From Polaromonas sp. (lineage in GTDB: Bacteria; Pseudomonadota; Gammaproteobacteria; Burkholderiales; Burkholderiaceae_C): DNA of 64,000 nt. Under the pieces are notes generated by a model. It had not been told where the DNA came from and ran no database searches. It was given only the letters and a program-made list of their open reading frames with translations. Shown here one piece after another: positions 40,502 to 50,128 of this stretch. The stretch is taken from the NCBI RefSeq assembly GCF_029945685.1, contig NZ_JAQSDA010000020.1, positions 364,044-428,043 on the forward strand, written 5' to 3'. The stretch's first letter is position 1, and every line of letters starts with the position of its first letter. A program made the translations under genes and the position numbers.

Positions 40502-41385
40502 AACCCGGCTTCCATGGCCTGTAGTTCTTTGAGTGTGCGGCCGAAAGCGTCTTTCCACTCAATGCGCCCATTGGCGCTGCGGCCCAGCAACACCGCCGCA
40601 GCCGTGCTGGGGGAGCTGAATACGTAGTCTTGTGTGAGTCTGTACGCGCTGCCGGGAGCCGCCGACTCCGGCACCAGCACGCCATTGGCAATCAATTCTT
40701 TTTGTCGCGTGTCGTACATGCCGCGCACATGTAGCTGCATGGACGGCACTGCTTCAGCAACGGCCTGCGACCCGGCTTTAACCACAAAACCTTGAGTGCC
40801 TTCGTAACCCGTGGCCACAATGCCTTTACCTTTGCACGTGAGTTGCGCCGTGGGCGTGGCCGCTTGCTTGGCAGGCAACTCAAACGCATGCACGCCCAGT
40901 ACCGGCAACATCCCCAGCATGTTGTCCAGAAACACCAGCATGTCGGCGCGATCGGCTTCGCTCAGCGTGGGTTCGGCAGGATGGTTGCCATTGTCCAGCG
41001 GCAGGCGCTTGGCTGTTTTGGCCAGGCGCACCAGATTGCTTTCCAGAAACTGCACATGCGCCTTGTTCAGTTGCCCCGGAGTAGCAACAAAGCAAACTGC
41101 CCGTGTCCAGAAGTCTTTCTGGGCGTAGTGGTTCTCAAGCCGTGGTTTGATGGGGTCGCCTTCGCCGATATAAAGCATGTCGCCTTCGCCATCTTCACGC
41201 GGACCAAGGAGCAAATAAACGCCGGTCTGGTTCAACTCCGGGCGCTGCTTCACCTGCGGCAACAAAGCGCGCGGAAACATCAATGCTTTGCCTACCCAAT
41301 TGGATCGCTCGACGAGGCGCAAGCCATCGGGGTCACCGTCAGCAACGAATATGCGAAGTGAAAACGGATTTCGACTTTCTGCCAT
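40498..41385 (-). CDS. GIY-YIG nuclease-like protein with DUF4357-like C-terminus
   Basis: TGVYLLLGPREDGEGDMLYIGEGDPIKPRLENHYAQKDFWTRAVCFV...C-term SPSTAAAVLLGRSANGRIEWKDAFGRTLKEL. Confidence 0.8.
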   Translation of the reverse strand: MAESRNPFSLRIFVADGDPDGLRLVERSNWVGKALMFPRALLPQVKQRPELNQTGVYLLLGPREDGEGDMLYIGEGDPIKPRLENHYAQKDFWTRAVCFVATPGQLNKAHVQFLESNLVRLAKTAKRLPLDNGNHPAEPTLSEADRADMLVFLDNMLGMLPVLGVHAFELPAKQAATPTAQLTCKGKGIVATGYEGTQGFVVKAGSQAVAEAVPSMQLHVRGMYDTRQKELIANGVLVPESAAPGSAYRLTQDYVFSSPSTAAAVLLGRSANGRIEWKDAFGRTLKELQAMEAGL

Positions 41386-41387
41386 AG

Positions 41388-42302
41388 CTAGCTCAACTCG
41401 CTGGTGGGAATTGAAACTTGTTCTATCAACTTGTCATTAGCTTCCTGAACCTTGACTTGAAGTATTGTTCTGAGTGATGCACGGCGACTGCTGTAATGCG
41501 CTTCTCTATGGTGATTGGGGCAGAGGGAAATTACGTTAGTGATGTTGTCTCTCCCCTTTTCGGACAAAGGCACTACATGATGCGTTTCCAGAAAAACTCG
41601 TCCGTCGTACTTCAAAAATCCGGGCACACCACAAAATTCACAAAATCCATCGGCACGCAGGAGTGCCGACTTCCGGACTTCAGCGCTGCGAACAAAAACT
41701 TTCCCGTTGGCGTCTCGTTGGTCGGGATAGCCTTCTCCAACGGACTCATCAAACTGATCGGTGAAGCGATCCGGCTCGGCGCCCCGCGTCACGACGCAGT
41801 CACCCGTAGTCTGGTCGTATGACGTTATGGCCCATGGCTCCGGGTCCAACGCTCTTCTGTAAACATGGGAAGGTTCCGAATCTGGATCTTCCGCAGTCCT
41901 CATGTCACCTTGGCAGACAATCACCCGAATTGGGATCTTGGTCCGAGCAGCTTGCTGGATGCATAGGTCCATTCTTGAGGCACGACGCTCCCAGGTCTTT
42001 CGCCCCGCTCTACCCATGCTAATACCGAACTGACGCGGATTGATTACCTGACGGACAGTCCCGCTCTGTTCCTCCATCGAGTCGAACCAAAGATTCAGCA
42101 CAACCACCTTTGCCGGTTCGACAAACGCCCATTCATAGCAATATTTTGGGTTACTGGCAGCGCGTAAAGGATTCGGGCCCTTGCGAAAATTCACCCAGTC
42201 ATTGACGCTAACACCCGCGTTACGAACAAGATCCATCACACGGGAGTGAGTCTTGGGATCAATTTCATCCAGAACGTTCTTTGATACAGAATCTTGAGTC
42301 AC
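41388..42302 (-). CDS. HNH endonuclease
   Basis: CEFCGVPGFLKYDGRVFLETHHVVPLSEKGRDNITNVISLCPNHHREAHY; GTG start with GGAG RBS proposed at 42302 (longer ORF to 42425 reads into a GST relic). Confidence 0.88.
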   Translation of the reverse strand: MTQDSVSKNVLDEIDPKTHSRVMDLVRNAGVSVNDWVNFRKGPNPLRAASNPKYCYEWAFVEPAKVVVLNLWFDSMEEQSGTVRQVINPRQFGISMGRAGRKTWERRASRMDLCIQQAARTKIPIRVIVCQGDMRTAEDPDSEPSHVYRRALDPEPWAITSYDQTTGDCVVTRGAEPDRFTDQFDESVGEGYPDQRDANGKVFVRSAEVRKSALLRADGFCEFCGVPGFLKYDGRVFLETHHVVPLSEKGRDNITNVISLCPNHHREAHYSSRRASLRTILQVKVQEANDKLIEQVSIPTSELS

Positions 42303-42344
42303 TTTCCAGTCTCCAGATAAGAGTCCACGCGCTGAGGTCCTCAG

Positions 42345-42485
42345 CCAGCCGACGATGGCGAAGTCGGCTATTGAGATTTCTTGGGCTGCGGAGAAAGCGT
42401 GGCCGACCAGGCGGCGGTCCATCACGCCGTAGGCGTTTGGTCGCGACCATGAAGCGCTCCAGGCCGTAGCGGCGATCGGCTTCGT
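42345..42485. repeat. Partial degraded duplicate of the GST gene, copy 1 (relic)
   Basis: Direct repeat of 43258-43400 with substitutions and net 2 bp length change (frameshift). Confidence 0.8.
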
Positions 42486-42503
42486 TTTTTGGGCGGTTCG
42501 CTG

Positions 42504-42716
42504 TCAGTCCCTCCAACTCGCGCACTTCCCATTTGACTTTCGGTAGCCCGGTCCGCCCTTGGAACCGCAACCTCCTCCGCCACTGCCACCACTACGGCCA
42601 CCGCTTCGGCCGCCGCCCCTTGACCCGCCTCGGGAGCCCCCCGAGCGGCCTTTTGCTTCCGCCTCCGCTCCCGCCAGAGCCGCAATCACCCACACAGCGA
42701 ATATCCGCCGTTTCAT
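42504..42716 (-). CDS. Small Gly/Ser-rich exported protein
   Basis: MKRRIFAVWVIAALAGAEAEAKGRSGGSRGGSRGGGRSGGRSGGSGGGGCGSKGGPGYRKSNGKCASWRD. Confidence 0.5.
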   Translation of the reverse strand: MKRRIFAVWVIAALAGAEAEAKGRSGGSRGGSRGGGRSGGRSGGSGGGGCGSKGGPGYRKSNGKCASWRD

Positions 42717-42994
42717 GGCTTCGTACCGTCTTTTCCCGTGTAAGGGTTCACATTGCCCTTCTGGTTGTAGTTGTCATGCGAACTGCCGTTCGGATTGGTA
42801 GCATGACTTGGCGCAACATAGGTGCCGTCCTTTTTGACATAGCCGTTTACCTGGTGATTTTGGCTATTCACATGGCCTGAGCCACTTTGATGAGAACTGC
42901 TGTTATGCCCGCCCCCGTGGGCGCCTCCACCACCTTTGGCGACGGCACTTAGGCTTATGCCGCACATAGCAACAAGAATAAAAATCTTCTTCAT
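42713..42994 (-). CDS. Small exported Gly/His-rich protein
   Basis: MKKIFILVAMCGISLSAVAKGGGGAHGGGHNSSSHQSGSGHVNSQNHQVNGYVKKDGTYVAPSHATNPNGSSHDNYNQKGNVNPYTGKDGTKP; ATGA overlap with next gene. Confidence 0.65.
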   Translation of the reverse strand: MKKIFILVAMCGISLSAVAKGGGGAHGGGHNSSSHQSGSGHVNSQNHQVNGYVKKDGTYVAPSHATNPNGSSHDNYNQKGNVNPYTGKDGTKP

Positions 42995-43128
42995 ATGTCT
43001 CCTCGACGCCCGAAATGGACAGCGACAGTGTGTGCTCTAAACCGCGCTCTGGCATCCCCTGATTAGAGGAGAGTCCTTGAGTTTCGCAACTGGGACTGTT
43101 GCTGCACATCCAAGCGACTGGTTCGGGC

Positions 43129-43767
43129 TCATGCTGAGCGCTTCAACGCCACCCCAAACCCTCGGGCCACTGCCGGCCGCGCCATCATCCCCCGGTACCA
43201 CCGCAACACATTTGGGAAATCCGCCAGATCGATCTTGTGCCGGTCATGCCGCCAGACCCAGCCGACGATGGCGAAGTCGGCGATTGAAATTTCCTCACCT
43301 GCAAAGAAGGCGTGGTCGGCCAGGCGGCGGTCCATCACGCCGTAGAGGCGTTTTGTCTCGGCCATGAAGCGCTCCAGGCCGTAGCGGCGGTCGGCTTCGT
43401 CTTTGAGTGCGATGAAGTGGTGCACCTGGCCGGGCATGGGGCCAAAGCCGGCCATCTGGAACATCAGCCACTCCATCACCGCCACGCGGGCGCGCGGGTC
43501 CTTGGGCAAAAAGGTGCCGGTCTTTTCGGCCAGGTAGATCAGGATGGCGCCGGACTCGAAGACGCTGATGGGCTCACCGCCCGGGCCGTCGGGGTCGATG
43601 ATGGCAGGGATCTTGTTGTTGGGACTGATCTTCAGGAACTCGGGCGCGGTCTGCTCGCCCTGGGTGATGTCCACCACATGCACCTCGTAGGGCAGGCCCA
43701 TTTCCTCGAGGGCGACGGTGATCTTGCGGCCGTTGGGGGTGTCGAAGGCGTAGAGCTGGATGGGCAT
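43129..43767 (-). CDS. Glutathione S-transferase family protein
   Basis: MPIQLYAFDTPNGRKITVALEEMGLPYEVHVVDITQGEQTAPEFLKISPNNKIPAIID... Confidence 0.9.
   Translation of the reverse strand: MPIQLYAFDTPNGRKITVALEEMGLPYEVHVVDITQGEQTAPEFLKISPNNKIPAIIDPDGPGGEPISVFESGAILIYLAEKTGTFLPKDPRARVAVMEWLMFQMAGFGPMPGQVHHFIALKDEADRRYGLERFMAETKRLYGVMDRRLADHAFFAGEEISIADFAIVGWVWRHDRHKIDLADFPNVLRWYRGMMARPAVARGFGVALKRSA
43258..43400. repeat. Copy 2 of the GST-derived direct repeat (inside the intact GST gene)
   Basis: Matches 42345-42485. Confidence 0.8.
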
Positions 43768-43897
43768 GGCGATTCCTTGTTGTGATGTATGCAGCCGGCA
43801 AGCCCGGGCCCACCGGCGAAAAACGCGAGTCTGACACAGGCGCGGCGGGCTTGCTGAGCGGCTGGCAACCACCGACGAGGACGGCGATACTAGGCCC

Positions 43898-45457
43898 ATG
43901 TCGCGCCGCCTCCCCGCTCTTTCCGCCTTCGCCGCTTGCTGTATCGCCCTGCTGCTGGCCACCGTCAGCAGCCTGGCCCTCGCCGCGCCGCCCGCCAACG
44001 ACACGCTGCGCATAGGCTCCAAACGCTTCACCGAGTCCTACATCCTCGCGCAGGTGCTGGCGCAGACGGCTGCGCCACACACGCCCACGCCGCCTTCGGT
44101 GCTGCAGGGCCTGGGCAACACGGCGATTGTTTATGAGGCGCTGCGCTCGGGCAGCATTGACCTGTACCCGGAGTACGTGGGCACCATCAGCCAGGAGATT
44201 CTCAAGGGTGAGGCGACCATGAGCACGCAGGCCATGAACACCGCGCTGGCGCCGCTGGGCCTGGGGGTGGCGGTGCCGCTGGGCTTCAACGACGGCTATG
44301 CGCTGGCCATGCGCGAAGACATGGCGCAGCGCCTGGGGATAACCTCGCTGAGCGACCTGGTGAAACACCCTGAACTCAAGCTGGGCCTGTCGAACGAGTT
44401 CATCGGCCGGGCCGACGGCTGGCGCGGGCTGGCGCAGCTTTACGGTGCGCCGCAAACACCGGTGGCGCTGGACCACGGGCTGGCCTATGACGCGATTTCG
44501 CAGAAGCAGGTGGATGTGATCGACATCTACACCACCGACGCCAAGATTGGCCACCTGGGCCTGCGCGTGCTGAAGGACGACAAGGCCTATTTTCCGCGGT
44601 ATGACGCGGTGCTGCTGTACCGGCTGGATGTGCCCACGCGTTTTCCGCAAGCCTGGGCGGCGCTGCAGAAGTTGGAGGGCAGCATCAATGAGACCGCGAT
44701 GATTGCCATGAACGCGCGGGCCGAACTCAAGGGTGTGGCGTTTGACGTCATTGCGCGGGACCATCTCACGGCCAAAGCGGGCGGCACGCCAGCCGCGGCG
44801 GCGGGCACAGGTACCGATGCCGGCCAGCGCGGCTTCTGGGCCAAACTTTTCGGCCCCGACCTGGCGCGGCTGACGCGCCAGCACCTGGCGCTGACATTCA
44901 TCTCGGTCGGGCTGGCGGCGCTGATGGGTATTCCGCTGGCGGTGTGGGTGTTTCCGCACCCGCGCCTGCGCGCCGTGGTGCTGGGCGCCACCGGGCTGAT
45001 GCAGACCGTGCCTTCGCTGGCGCTGCTGGCGATGCTGATCTCGCTGCTGGGCGTGATCGGCACCGCGCCGGCGCTGATTGCGCTGGCGCTGTATGCGCTG
45101 CTGCCCATCATGCGCAACACGGTGGCGGGCCTGGGCGAGGTGTCGGGCGGGCTGCGGCTGGCCGGGCAGGCGCTGGGCATGACGGCCGGCCAGCGCATGC
45201 GCCACATCGAGCTGCCGCTGGCGCTGCCGACGATTGTGGCCGGCGTGCGCACAGCCACCGCCATTGCGATTGGCACGGCGACGATTGCGGCCTTTATCGG
45301 CGCGGGCGGGTATGGCGAGCGCATCGTCACCGGCCTGGCGCTCAACGACGGCCAGTTGCTGCTGGCCGGCGCCCTGCCCGCCACCTTGCTGGCGCTGCTG
45401 AGTGAGGCGCTGTTCGAGGCGGTGGACTGGCTGATGCGGCGGCGCCGGGCCGGCTGA
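43898..45457 (+). CDS. Osmoprotectant/glycine betaine ABC transporter, fused substrate-binding + permease protein
   Basis: LRIGSKRFTESYILAQVLAQTA...LYPEYVGTISQEIL...(OpuBC-like) + ALTFISVGLAALMGIPLAVWV...AFIGAGGYGERIVTGLALND (OpuBB-like). Confidence 0.88.
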   Translation: MSRRLPALSAFAACCIALLLATVSSLALAAPPANDTLRIGSKRFTESYILAQVLAQTAAPHTPTPPSVLQGLGNTAIVYEALRSGSIDLYPEYVGTISQEILKGEATMSTQAMNTALAPLGLGVAVPLGFNDGYALAMREDMAQRLGITSLSDLVKHPELKLGLSNEFIGRADGWRGLAQLYGAPQTPVALDHGLAYDAISQKQVDVIDIYTTDAKIGHLGLRVLKDDKAYFPRYDAVLLYRLDVPTRFPQAWAALQKLEGSINETAMIAMNARAELKGVAFDVIARDHLTAKAGGTPAAAAGTGTDAGQRGFWAKLFGPDLARLTRQHLALTFISVGLAALMGIPLAVWVFPHPRLRAVVLGATGLMQTVPSLALLAMLISLLGVIGTAPALIALALYALLPIMRNTVAGLGEVSGGLRLAGQALGMTAGQRMRHIELPLALPTIVAGVRTATAIAIGTATIAAFIGAGGYGERIVTGLALNDGQLLLAGALPATLLALLSEALFEAVDWLMRRRRAG

Positions 45458-45480
45458 GCGCCCGAAAGGCTGCTGTTTGT

Positions 45481-45560
45481 GGCCCCCTCGCCCTCCGGGA
45501 GAGGGTTGGGGTGAGGGCCGCCGACCCTCACCCCTGCCCTCTCCCGGGGGGAGAGGGAGT
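45481..45560. repeat. REP-like pair of inverted repeats
   Basis: ccctcgccctccgggagagggttggggtgaggg...ccctcacccctgccctctcccggggggagaggg. Confidence 0.75.
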
Positions 45561-45602
45561 AAATCAGCCCGGGCTGCCTGAGCGCTTGTTTTTACTTTTC
45601 AC

Positions 45603-45664
45603 AAGCCAAATCGACCTCCAGCCCTTACCTGACGTGCGCCAGCAGCTACTAAATAAATAGCACT
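45603..45664 (+). repeat. Copy k of ~60 bp repeat family
   Basis: aaatcgacctccagcccttacctgacgtgcgccagcagctactaaataaatagcac. Confidence 0.75.
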
Positions 45665-45666
45665 TT

Positions 45667-46644
45667 TCAGTCCAGTTTGATGCCGGCAGCCGCCACCACG
45701 GCGGCCCAGCGCTTGCGTTCCTGGTTGAAGAAGGCGTCCTGCTCGGTGGGCGACATGGTGGCCACTTCGGCGCCCTGCCCGCTCAGGCGCGCGCGGATGT
45801 CGGGGCTGCGGATGATCTTGATGAGCTCGGTGTTCAGGCGGTTCACGATGGGCTGCGGCGTGCCGGCGGCCACCAGCACCCCTTGCCAGGTGCCGGACTC
45901 GAAGCCGGTGATGCCCTGCTCCTGCAAGGTTGGCACGTTGCCGATCAGCGGCATACGGGTAGCCTTGGACACGCCGAGGATCTTGAGCTGGCCGCTTTGC
46001 ACAAACGGCAAGGTGGCCAGCATGCCGTTCATCAGCACCTGGGTCTGGCCGGCAACGGTGTCGTTGACGGCCTGCGAGCCGCCCTTGTAGGGGATGTACT
46101 GCCACTTGGCGTTGCTGGCGCGCTCGACAGCCACGCCGGCCAGGTGCGGCGCGCTGCCCATGGCGGTGACGGCGAAGTTGAGCTGGGACTTTTGCGACAG
46201 CGCCACCAGCTCCTTGAGGTTGTTGGCCGGCACCGAAGGGTGCACCACCAGCAGGTGCGGCGAATAAGCCAGCATGGTCACGCCGCGCAAATCCTTGCTC
46301 GGGTCGAAGGGCAGCTTGGTGTACACCGAGGGGCTGATGGCCAGCGCGCCGGTGTCGCACAGCAGCAGCGTGTAGCCGTCGGGCGCCGACTTGGCAACCA
46401 GGTCGGCACCCAGGTTGCCATTGGCGCCGGCGCGGTTTTCCACAATCACGGGCTGCTTGAGGGCTTCCGACAGCGCCTGGCTGATGGAGCGGCCGATGAT
46501 GTCCGACGAGCCGCCCGGCGGGTAAGGCACGATCAGGCGGATGGGTTTGGACGGCCAGGCGGGGGCTTGCGCCTGCACGCCCGAAGCAGCGGCCAGGCCC
46601 AGGGCCACGGATGATGCGAGAACCTTGCGGCGATTGATGCTCAT
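45667..46644 (-). CDS. Tripartite tricarboxylate transporter substrate-binding protein (Bug family)
   Basis: WPSKPIRLIVPYPPGGSSDIIGRSISQALSEALKQPVIVENRAGANGNLGAD. Confidence 0.92.
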   Translation of the reverse strand: MSINRRKVLASSVALGLAAASGVQAQAPAWPSKPIRLIVPYPPGGSSDIIGRSISQALSEALKQPVIVENRAGANGNLGADLVAKSAPDGYTLLLCDTGALAISPSVYTKLPFDPSKDLRGVTMLAYSPHLLVVHPSVPANNLKELVALSQKSQLNFAVTAMGSAPHLAGVAVERASNAKWQYIPYKGGSQAVNDTVAGQTQVLMNGMLATLPFVQSGQLKILGVSKATRMPLIGNVPTLQEQGITGFESGTWQGVLVAAGTPQPIVNRLNTELIKIIRSPDIRARLSGQGAEVATMSPTEQDAFFNQERKRWAAVVAAAGIKLD

Positions 46645-46683
46645 GTCTGTCTCCTGTGTGATGAAAAGAGGGGTGCCGCCGGC

Positions 46684-47580
46684 TCAGGCCTTGGCGACTT
46701 CGTGCTTGGCCATCAGCTCCAGTGCGCGCACCAGGGCCGAGTGGTCCAGGTCCTGCATGCCGTTGGCGCTGCACACCTGCATCAATTGCGCGGCACCGGC
46801 GGTCTGCGGCAGCGCCAGGCCCAGCGTGCGGGCACCGCTGAGTGCCAGGCCCAGGTCTTTCTGGTGCAGGCCGATGCGGAAACCCGGGTTGAAGGTGCGC
46901 TTGATCATGCGTTCGCCGTGCACTTCCAGAATGCGCGACGACGCAAAGCCGCCCATCAGCGCCTGGCGCACCTTGGCCGGGTCGGCGCCGGCCTTGCTGG
47001 CAAACAGCAGGGCTTCGCCGACGGCGGCAATGTTGAGCGCCACGATGATCTGGTTGGCCACCTTGCAAGTCTGGCCGTCGCCGTTGCCGCCGACCAGCGT
47101 GATGTTTTTGCCCATCAGTTCGAACAGCGGCTTGACGCGCTCGAAGGCCGCATCGGGCCCGCCGACCATGATGGTCAGGCTGGCGGCCTTGGCGCCGACT
47201 TCACCACCGGACACCGGCGCGTCGACGTAGTCGGCGCCGAGTTCGTTTATTTTTGCCGCGAAGTCCTTGGTGTCCATGGGCGAGATCGAGCTCATGTCGA
47301 CGACGGTTTTGCCCTTCTCCTTGCTCTTCAGGCCAGCGGCCACGCCCTTGTCGCCGAACAGCACCTTCTGCACGTCGGGCGTGTCGGGCAGCATCATGAA
47401 AATGATGTCGGCCTTTTCGGCCACTTCCTGCGCCGAGGCACAGGCCACGGCCTGGCCGGTCAGCAGCTCGGCGGGCACCTTGCTGCGCGTGGCCAGGAAA
47501 ACCTCGTGACCGGCCTTGATGAGGTGGGCGGCCATGGGTGCGCCCATGATGCCCAGACCGATAAAACCCAGCTTGCTCAT
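46684..47580 (-). CDS. garR: 2-hydroxy-3-oxopropionate (tartronate semialdehyde) reductase
   Basis: MSKLGFIGLGIMGAPMAAHLIKAGHEVFLATRS...DAPVSGGEVGAKAASLTIMVGG. Confidence 0.88.
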   Translation of the reverse strand: MSKLGFIGLGIMGAPMAAHLIKAGHEVFLATRSKVPAELLTGQAVACASAQEVAEKADIIFMMLPDTPDVQKVLFGDKGVAAGLKSKEKGKTVVDMSSISPMDTKDFAAKINELGADYVDAPVSGGEVGAKAASLTIMVGGPDAAFERVKPLFELMGKNITLVGGNGDGQTCKVANQIIVALNIAAVGEALLFASKAGADPAKVRQALMGGFASSRILEVHGERMIKRTFNPGFRIGLHQKDLGLALSGARTLGLALPQTAGAAQLMQVCSANGMQDLDHSALVRALELMAKHEVAKA

Positions 47581-47650
47581 TTCAATCTCCAGTGATCGTT
47601 AAAAATAATCTGCGTGCCATGACCAGCGATGTCGGAACGCGGGCCATGGA

Positions 47651-47669
47651 TCCCGGCTCAAGGCCGGGA
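47651..47669. repeat. REP-like hairpin
   Basis: tcccggctcaaggccggga. Confidence 0.5.
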
Positions 47670-47694
47670 TGACACAGGGGAAAACGGAAAAAAC

Positions 47695-48477
47695 CTAGGC
47701 GGCGTACTTGTCGCGCAACGCCTGCGTGGCCGAGCGGAACACGCCCAGGTCGCTGCCGACGGCCACAAAGGTGGCGCCCATGGCCATGTAGCGCCGCGCG
47801 TCGGCCTCCACCGGCGCGAGGATGCCCGTGGGTTTGCCGCAGGCTTTCGCATCGGCAAACACCGCGGCAATGGCGGCCTGCACCTCGGGGTGGCCGGCGT
47901 TGCCCAGGTGGCCCAGGCCGGCGGCCAGGTCGGACGGGCCGACAAAAATGCAGTCCACGCCGTCGAGCGCCGCAATGTCGCGCGCCGCGGCCACGCCAGC
48001 GCGGCTTTCGATTTGCACCATTACGCAGATGTGTTCGTTGATCGACTTGAAGTAGTCGGGCACGGTGCCGTAGCGGTTGCTGCGCTGGGACACCGACACG
48101 CCGCGTATGCCCTGGGGCGGGTAACGGGTGGCCGACACCGCGCGTTTCGCTTCGTCCACACTTTCGACAAAGGGCACGAGGAAGTTGTAGAAGCCGGCAT
48201 CGAGCAGGCGCTTGATCTCGACCTCGTTGTTGGACGATGGCCGCACCACCGGCGCGCTGGGGCTGTCTTTCAGCGCCATCAGCTGCGGGATGAAGGTGGC
48301 CACATCGTTGGGCGAGTGTTCGCCGTCGAGCAGGATCCAGTCGAAACCGGCCACGCCCAGCACCTCGGTGGTGATGGCGTTGGACAGCGAGGACCAGCAG
48401 CCGATCAGCGTCTTGCCGGCCCGCAGGTCGCGCTTGAAGCTGTTGGGAAAGGGTTGGTAGGCAGTGGCTTGGGTCAT
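47695..48477 (-). CDS. garL: 2-dehydro-3-deoxyglucarate aldolase (HpcH/HpaI family)
   Basis: [53 protein letters not shown]. Confidence 0.9.
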   Translation of the reverse strand: MTQATAYQPFPNSFKRDLRAGKTLIGCWSSLSNAITTEVLGVAGFDWILLDGEHSPNDVATFIPQLMALKDSPSAPVVRPSSNNEVEIKRLLDAGFYNFLVPFVESVDEAKRAVSATRYPPQGIRGVSVSQRSNRYGTVPDYFKSINEHICVMVQIESRAGVAAARDIAALDGVDCIFVGPSDLAAGLGHLGNAGHPEVQAAIAAVFADAKACGKPTGILAPVEADARRYMAMGATFVAVGSDLGVFRSATQALRDKYAA

Positions 48478-48529
48478 GTTTTTCTCGGGTGGATTCTTTT
48501 GCAGGGTTGTCTTGAGGGGTGTTCTGGGT

Positions 48530-50128
48530 TCAGGTCACCGGTGCAGGGTTGAACAGCACCAGCGCGTTGTGCAGCTTCCAGTGTTCGGCCCAGGTTTTCT
48601 TGCGGCCGCTGGCGACGTCGAGCATCAGGTGAAACAGCTCCCAGCCCACGTCGGCGATGCTGGCGTCACCATCAGCGATGCGGCCGGCGTTGATGTCCAT
48701 CAGGTCGTGCCAGCGCCGGGCCAGGTCGCTGCGGGTGGCGACCTTGATCACCGGGCATTCGGCCAGGCCGTAAGGAGTGCCGCGGCCAGTCGTGAAGACG
48801 TGCAGGTTCATGCCGGCGGCCAGCTGCAGCGTGCCGCAGATGAAGTCGCTGGCCGGCGTGGCGGCGTAGATCAGGCCCTTTGTCAGGCCTTGCTGCCTGA
48901 GCTTTTCGCCGGGCGCGAGCACGCCGCTGATGGGCGCGCTCCCCGACTTGACGATGGAGCCCATGGCTTTTTCGACAATGTTGGACAGCCCGCCCTTCTT
49001 GTTGCCGGGTGTGGTGTTGGCACTGCGGTCCACCTGGCCTTTTTGCAGGTAGGCGTCGTACCAGGCCATCTCGCGGATCATCGCTTCGGCGACTTCGGGC
49101 GTGCTGGCGCGCGCGGTCAGCTGGGCGATGCCGTCGCGCACCTCGGTGGTTTCGGAAAACATCACCGTGGCGCCGGCGCGCACCAGCAGGTCGGTGCAAA
49201 AACCCACGGCGGGGTTGGCCGTCACACCCGAGAAGGCATCGCTGCCGCCGCACTGCACACCCACCACCAGCTCGCTGGCCGGCACGGTTTCACGGCGGCG
49301 CGCATTGAGCTTTTCCAGGTGCAGCACCGCCGCCTGCATGATGGAGTCGATCATGGACATGAAGCCCACGTGGTTCTCGGCCTGCAGGCAGACCACGTCC
49401 AGCGGCGCATCGGCAGAAATACCGACATCGGCCACGCTGCGTTCGTCGACGATCTGTATCGTGCCCGGCGGCAGCAGGCGCTCGGGCTGCAGCTTCTCGC
49501 AGCCCAGGCTGACCACCATCACCTCGCCGCCGAAGTTGGGGTTCAGGCTGATGTTGCGCAGCGTGCGGATGGGAATGATGGCGTCGGGCGCGTCGATGGC
49601 GACGCCGCAGCCGTAGGTGTGCTCCAGCCCCACCACGTCATCGACGTGGGGAAATTTCGGCAGCAGCTCGGCCTTGATGCGCTGGACGGCAAAGTCCACC
49701 ACGCCGGCGACACACTGCACGGTGGTGGTGATGGCCAGGATGTTGCGGGTGCCGACCGAACCGTCGGCATTGCGGTAACCCTCGAAGGTGTAGCCTTCCA
49801 GCGGCGCGGCTGCCGGCGGCTTCACCGTGGCGATGGGCAGGCTTTCGAGCCCGCGCGCGGCGGGCATCTCGAGCAGGCGCTCGTGCACCCAGCTGCCGGC
49901 CGGGATGTCTTTCAGCGCGTAACCGATGGGCACGTTGTAACGCAGCACCGCACTGCCCTGCGGCAGATCCACCAGGGCCACCTTGTGACCCTGCGGCACT
50001 TTGTCCCGCAGCACCAGGCCGTCGGGCAGCACGGCGCCCGGCGGCAGGCCACCGTCGTTGGCCACGATGGCGACATTGTCCGCATCGTGCATGCGGATGC
50101 AGAGGGGTTGGAGCGGGTCAGCGCGCAT
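48530..50128 (-). CDS. garD: Galactarate dehydratase
   Basis: [36 protein letters not shown]...[20 protein letters not shown]; UxaA family, ~532 aa. Confidence 0.9.
   Translation of the reverse strand: MRADPLQPLCIRMHDADNVAIVANDGGLPPGAVLPDGLVLRDKVPQGHKVALVDLPQGSAVLRYNVPIGYALKDIPAGSWVHERLLEMPAARGLESLPIATVKPPAAAPLEGYTFEGYRNADGSVGTRNILAITTTVQCVAGVVDFAVQRIKAELLPKFPHVDDVVGLEHTYGCGVAIDAPDAIIPIRTLRNISLNPNFGGEVMVVSLGCEKLQPERLLPPGTIQIVDERSVADVGISADAPLDVVCLQAENHVGFMSMIDSIMQAAVLHLEKLNARRRETVPASELVVGVQCGGSDAFSGVTANPAVGFCTDLLVRAGATVMFSETTEVRDGIAQLTARASTPEVAEAMIREMAWYDAYLQKGQVDRSANTTPGNKKGGLSNIVEKAMGSIVKSGSAPISGVLAPGEKLRQQGLTKGLIYAATPASDFICGTLQLAAGMNLHVFTTGRGTPYGLAECPVIKVATRSDLARRWHDLMDINAGRIADGDASIADVGWELFHLMLDVASGRKKTWAEHWKLHNALVLFNPAPVT

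Noticed and set aside
41388-42425. HNH nuclease with a GST-derived N-terminal fusion
   Set aside because: The GST-like segment is a frameshifted relic repeat; a GTG with RBS at 42302 gives a more natural start, so a genuine fusion is unlikely.
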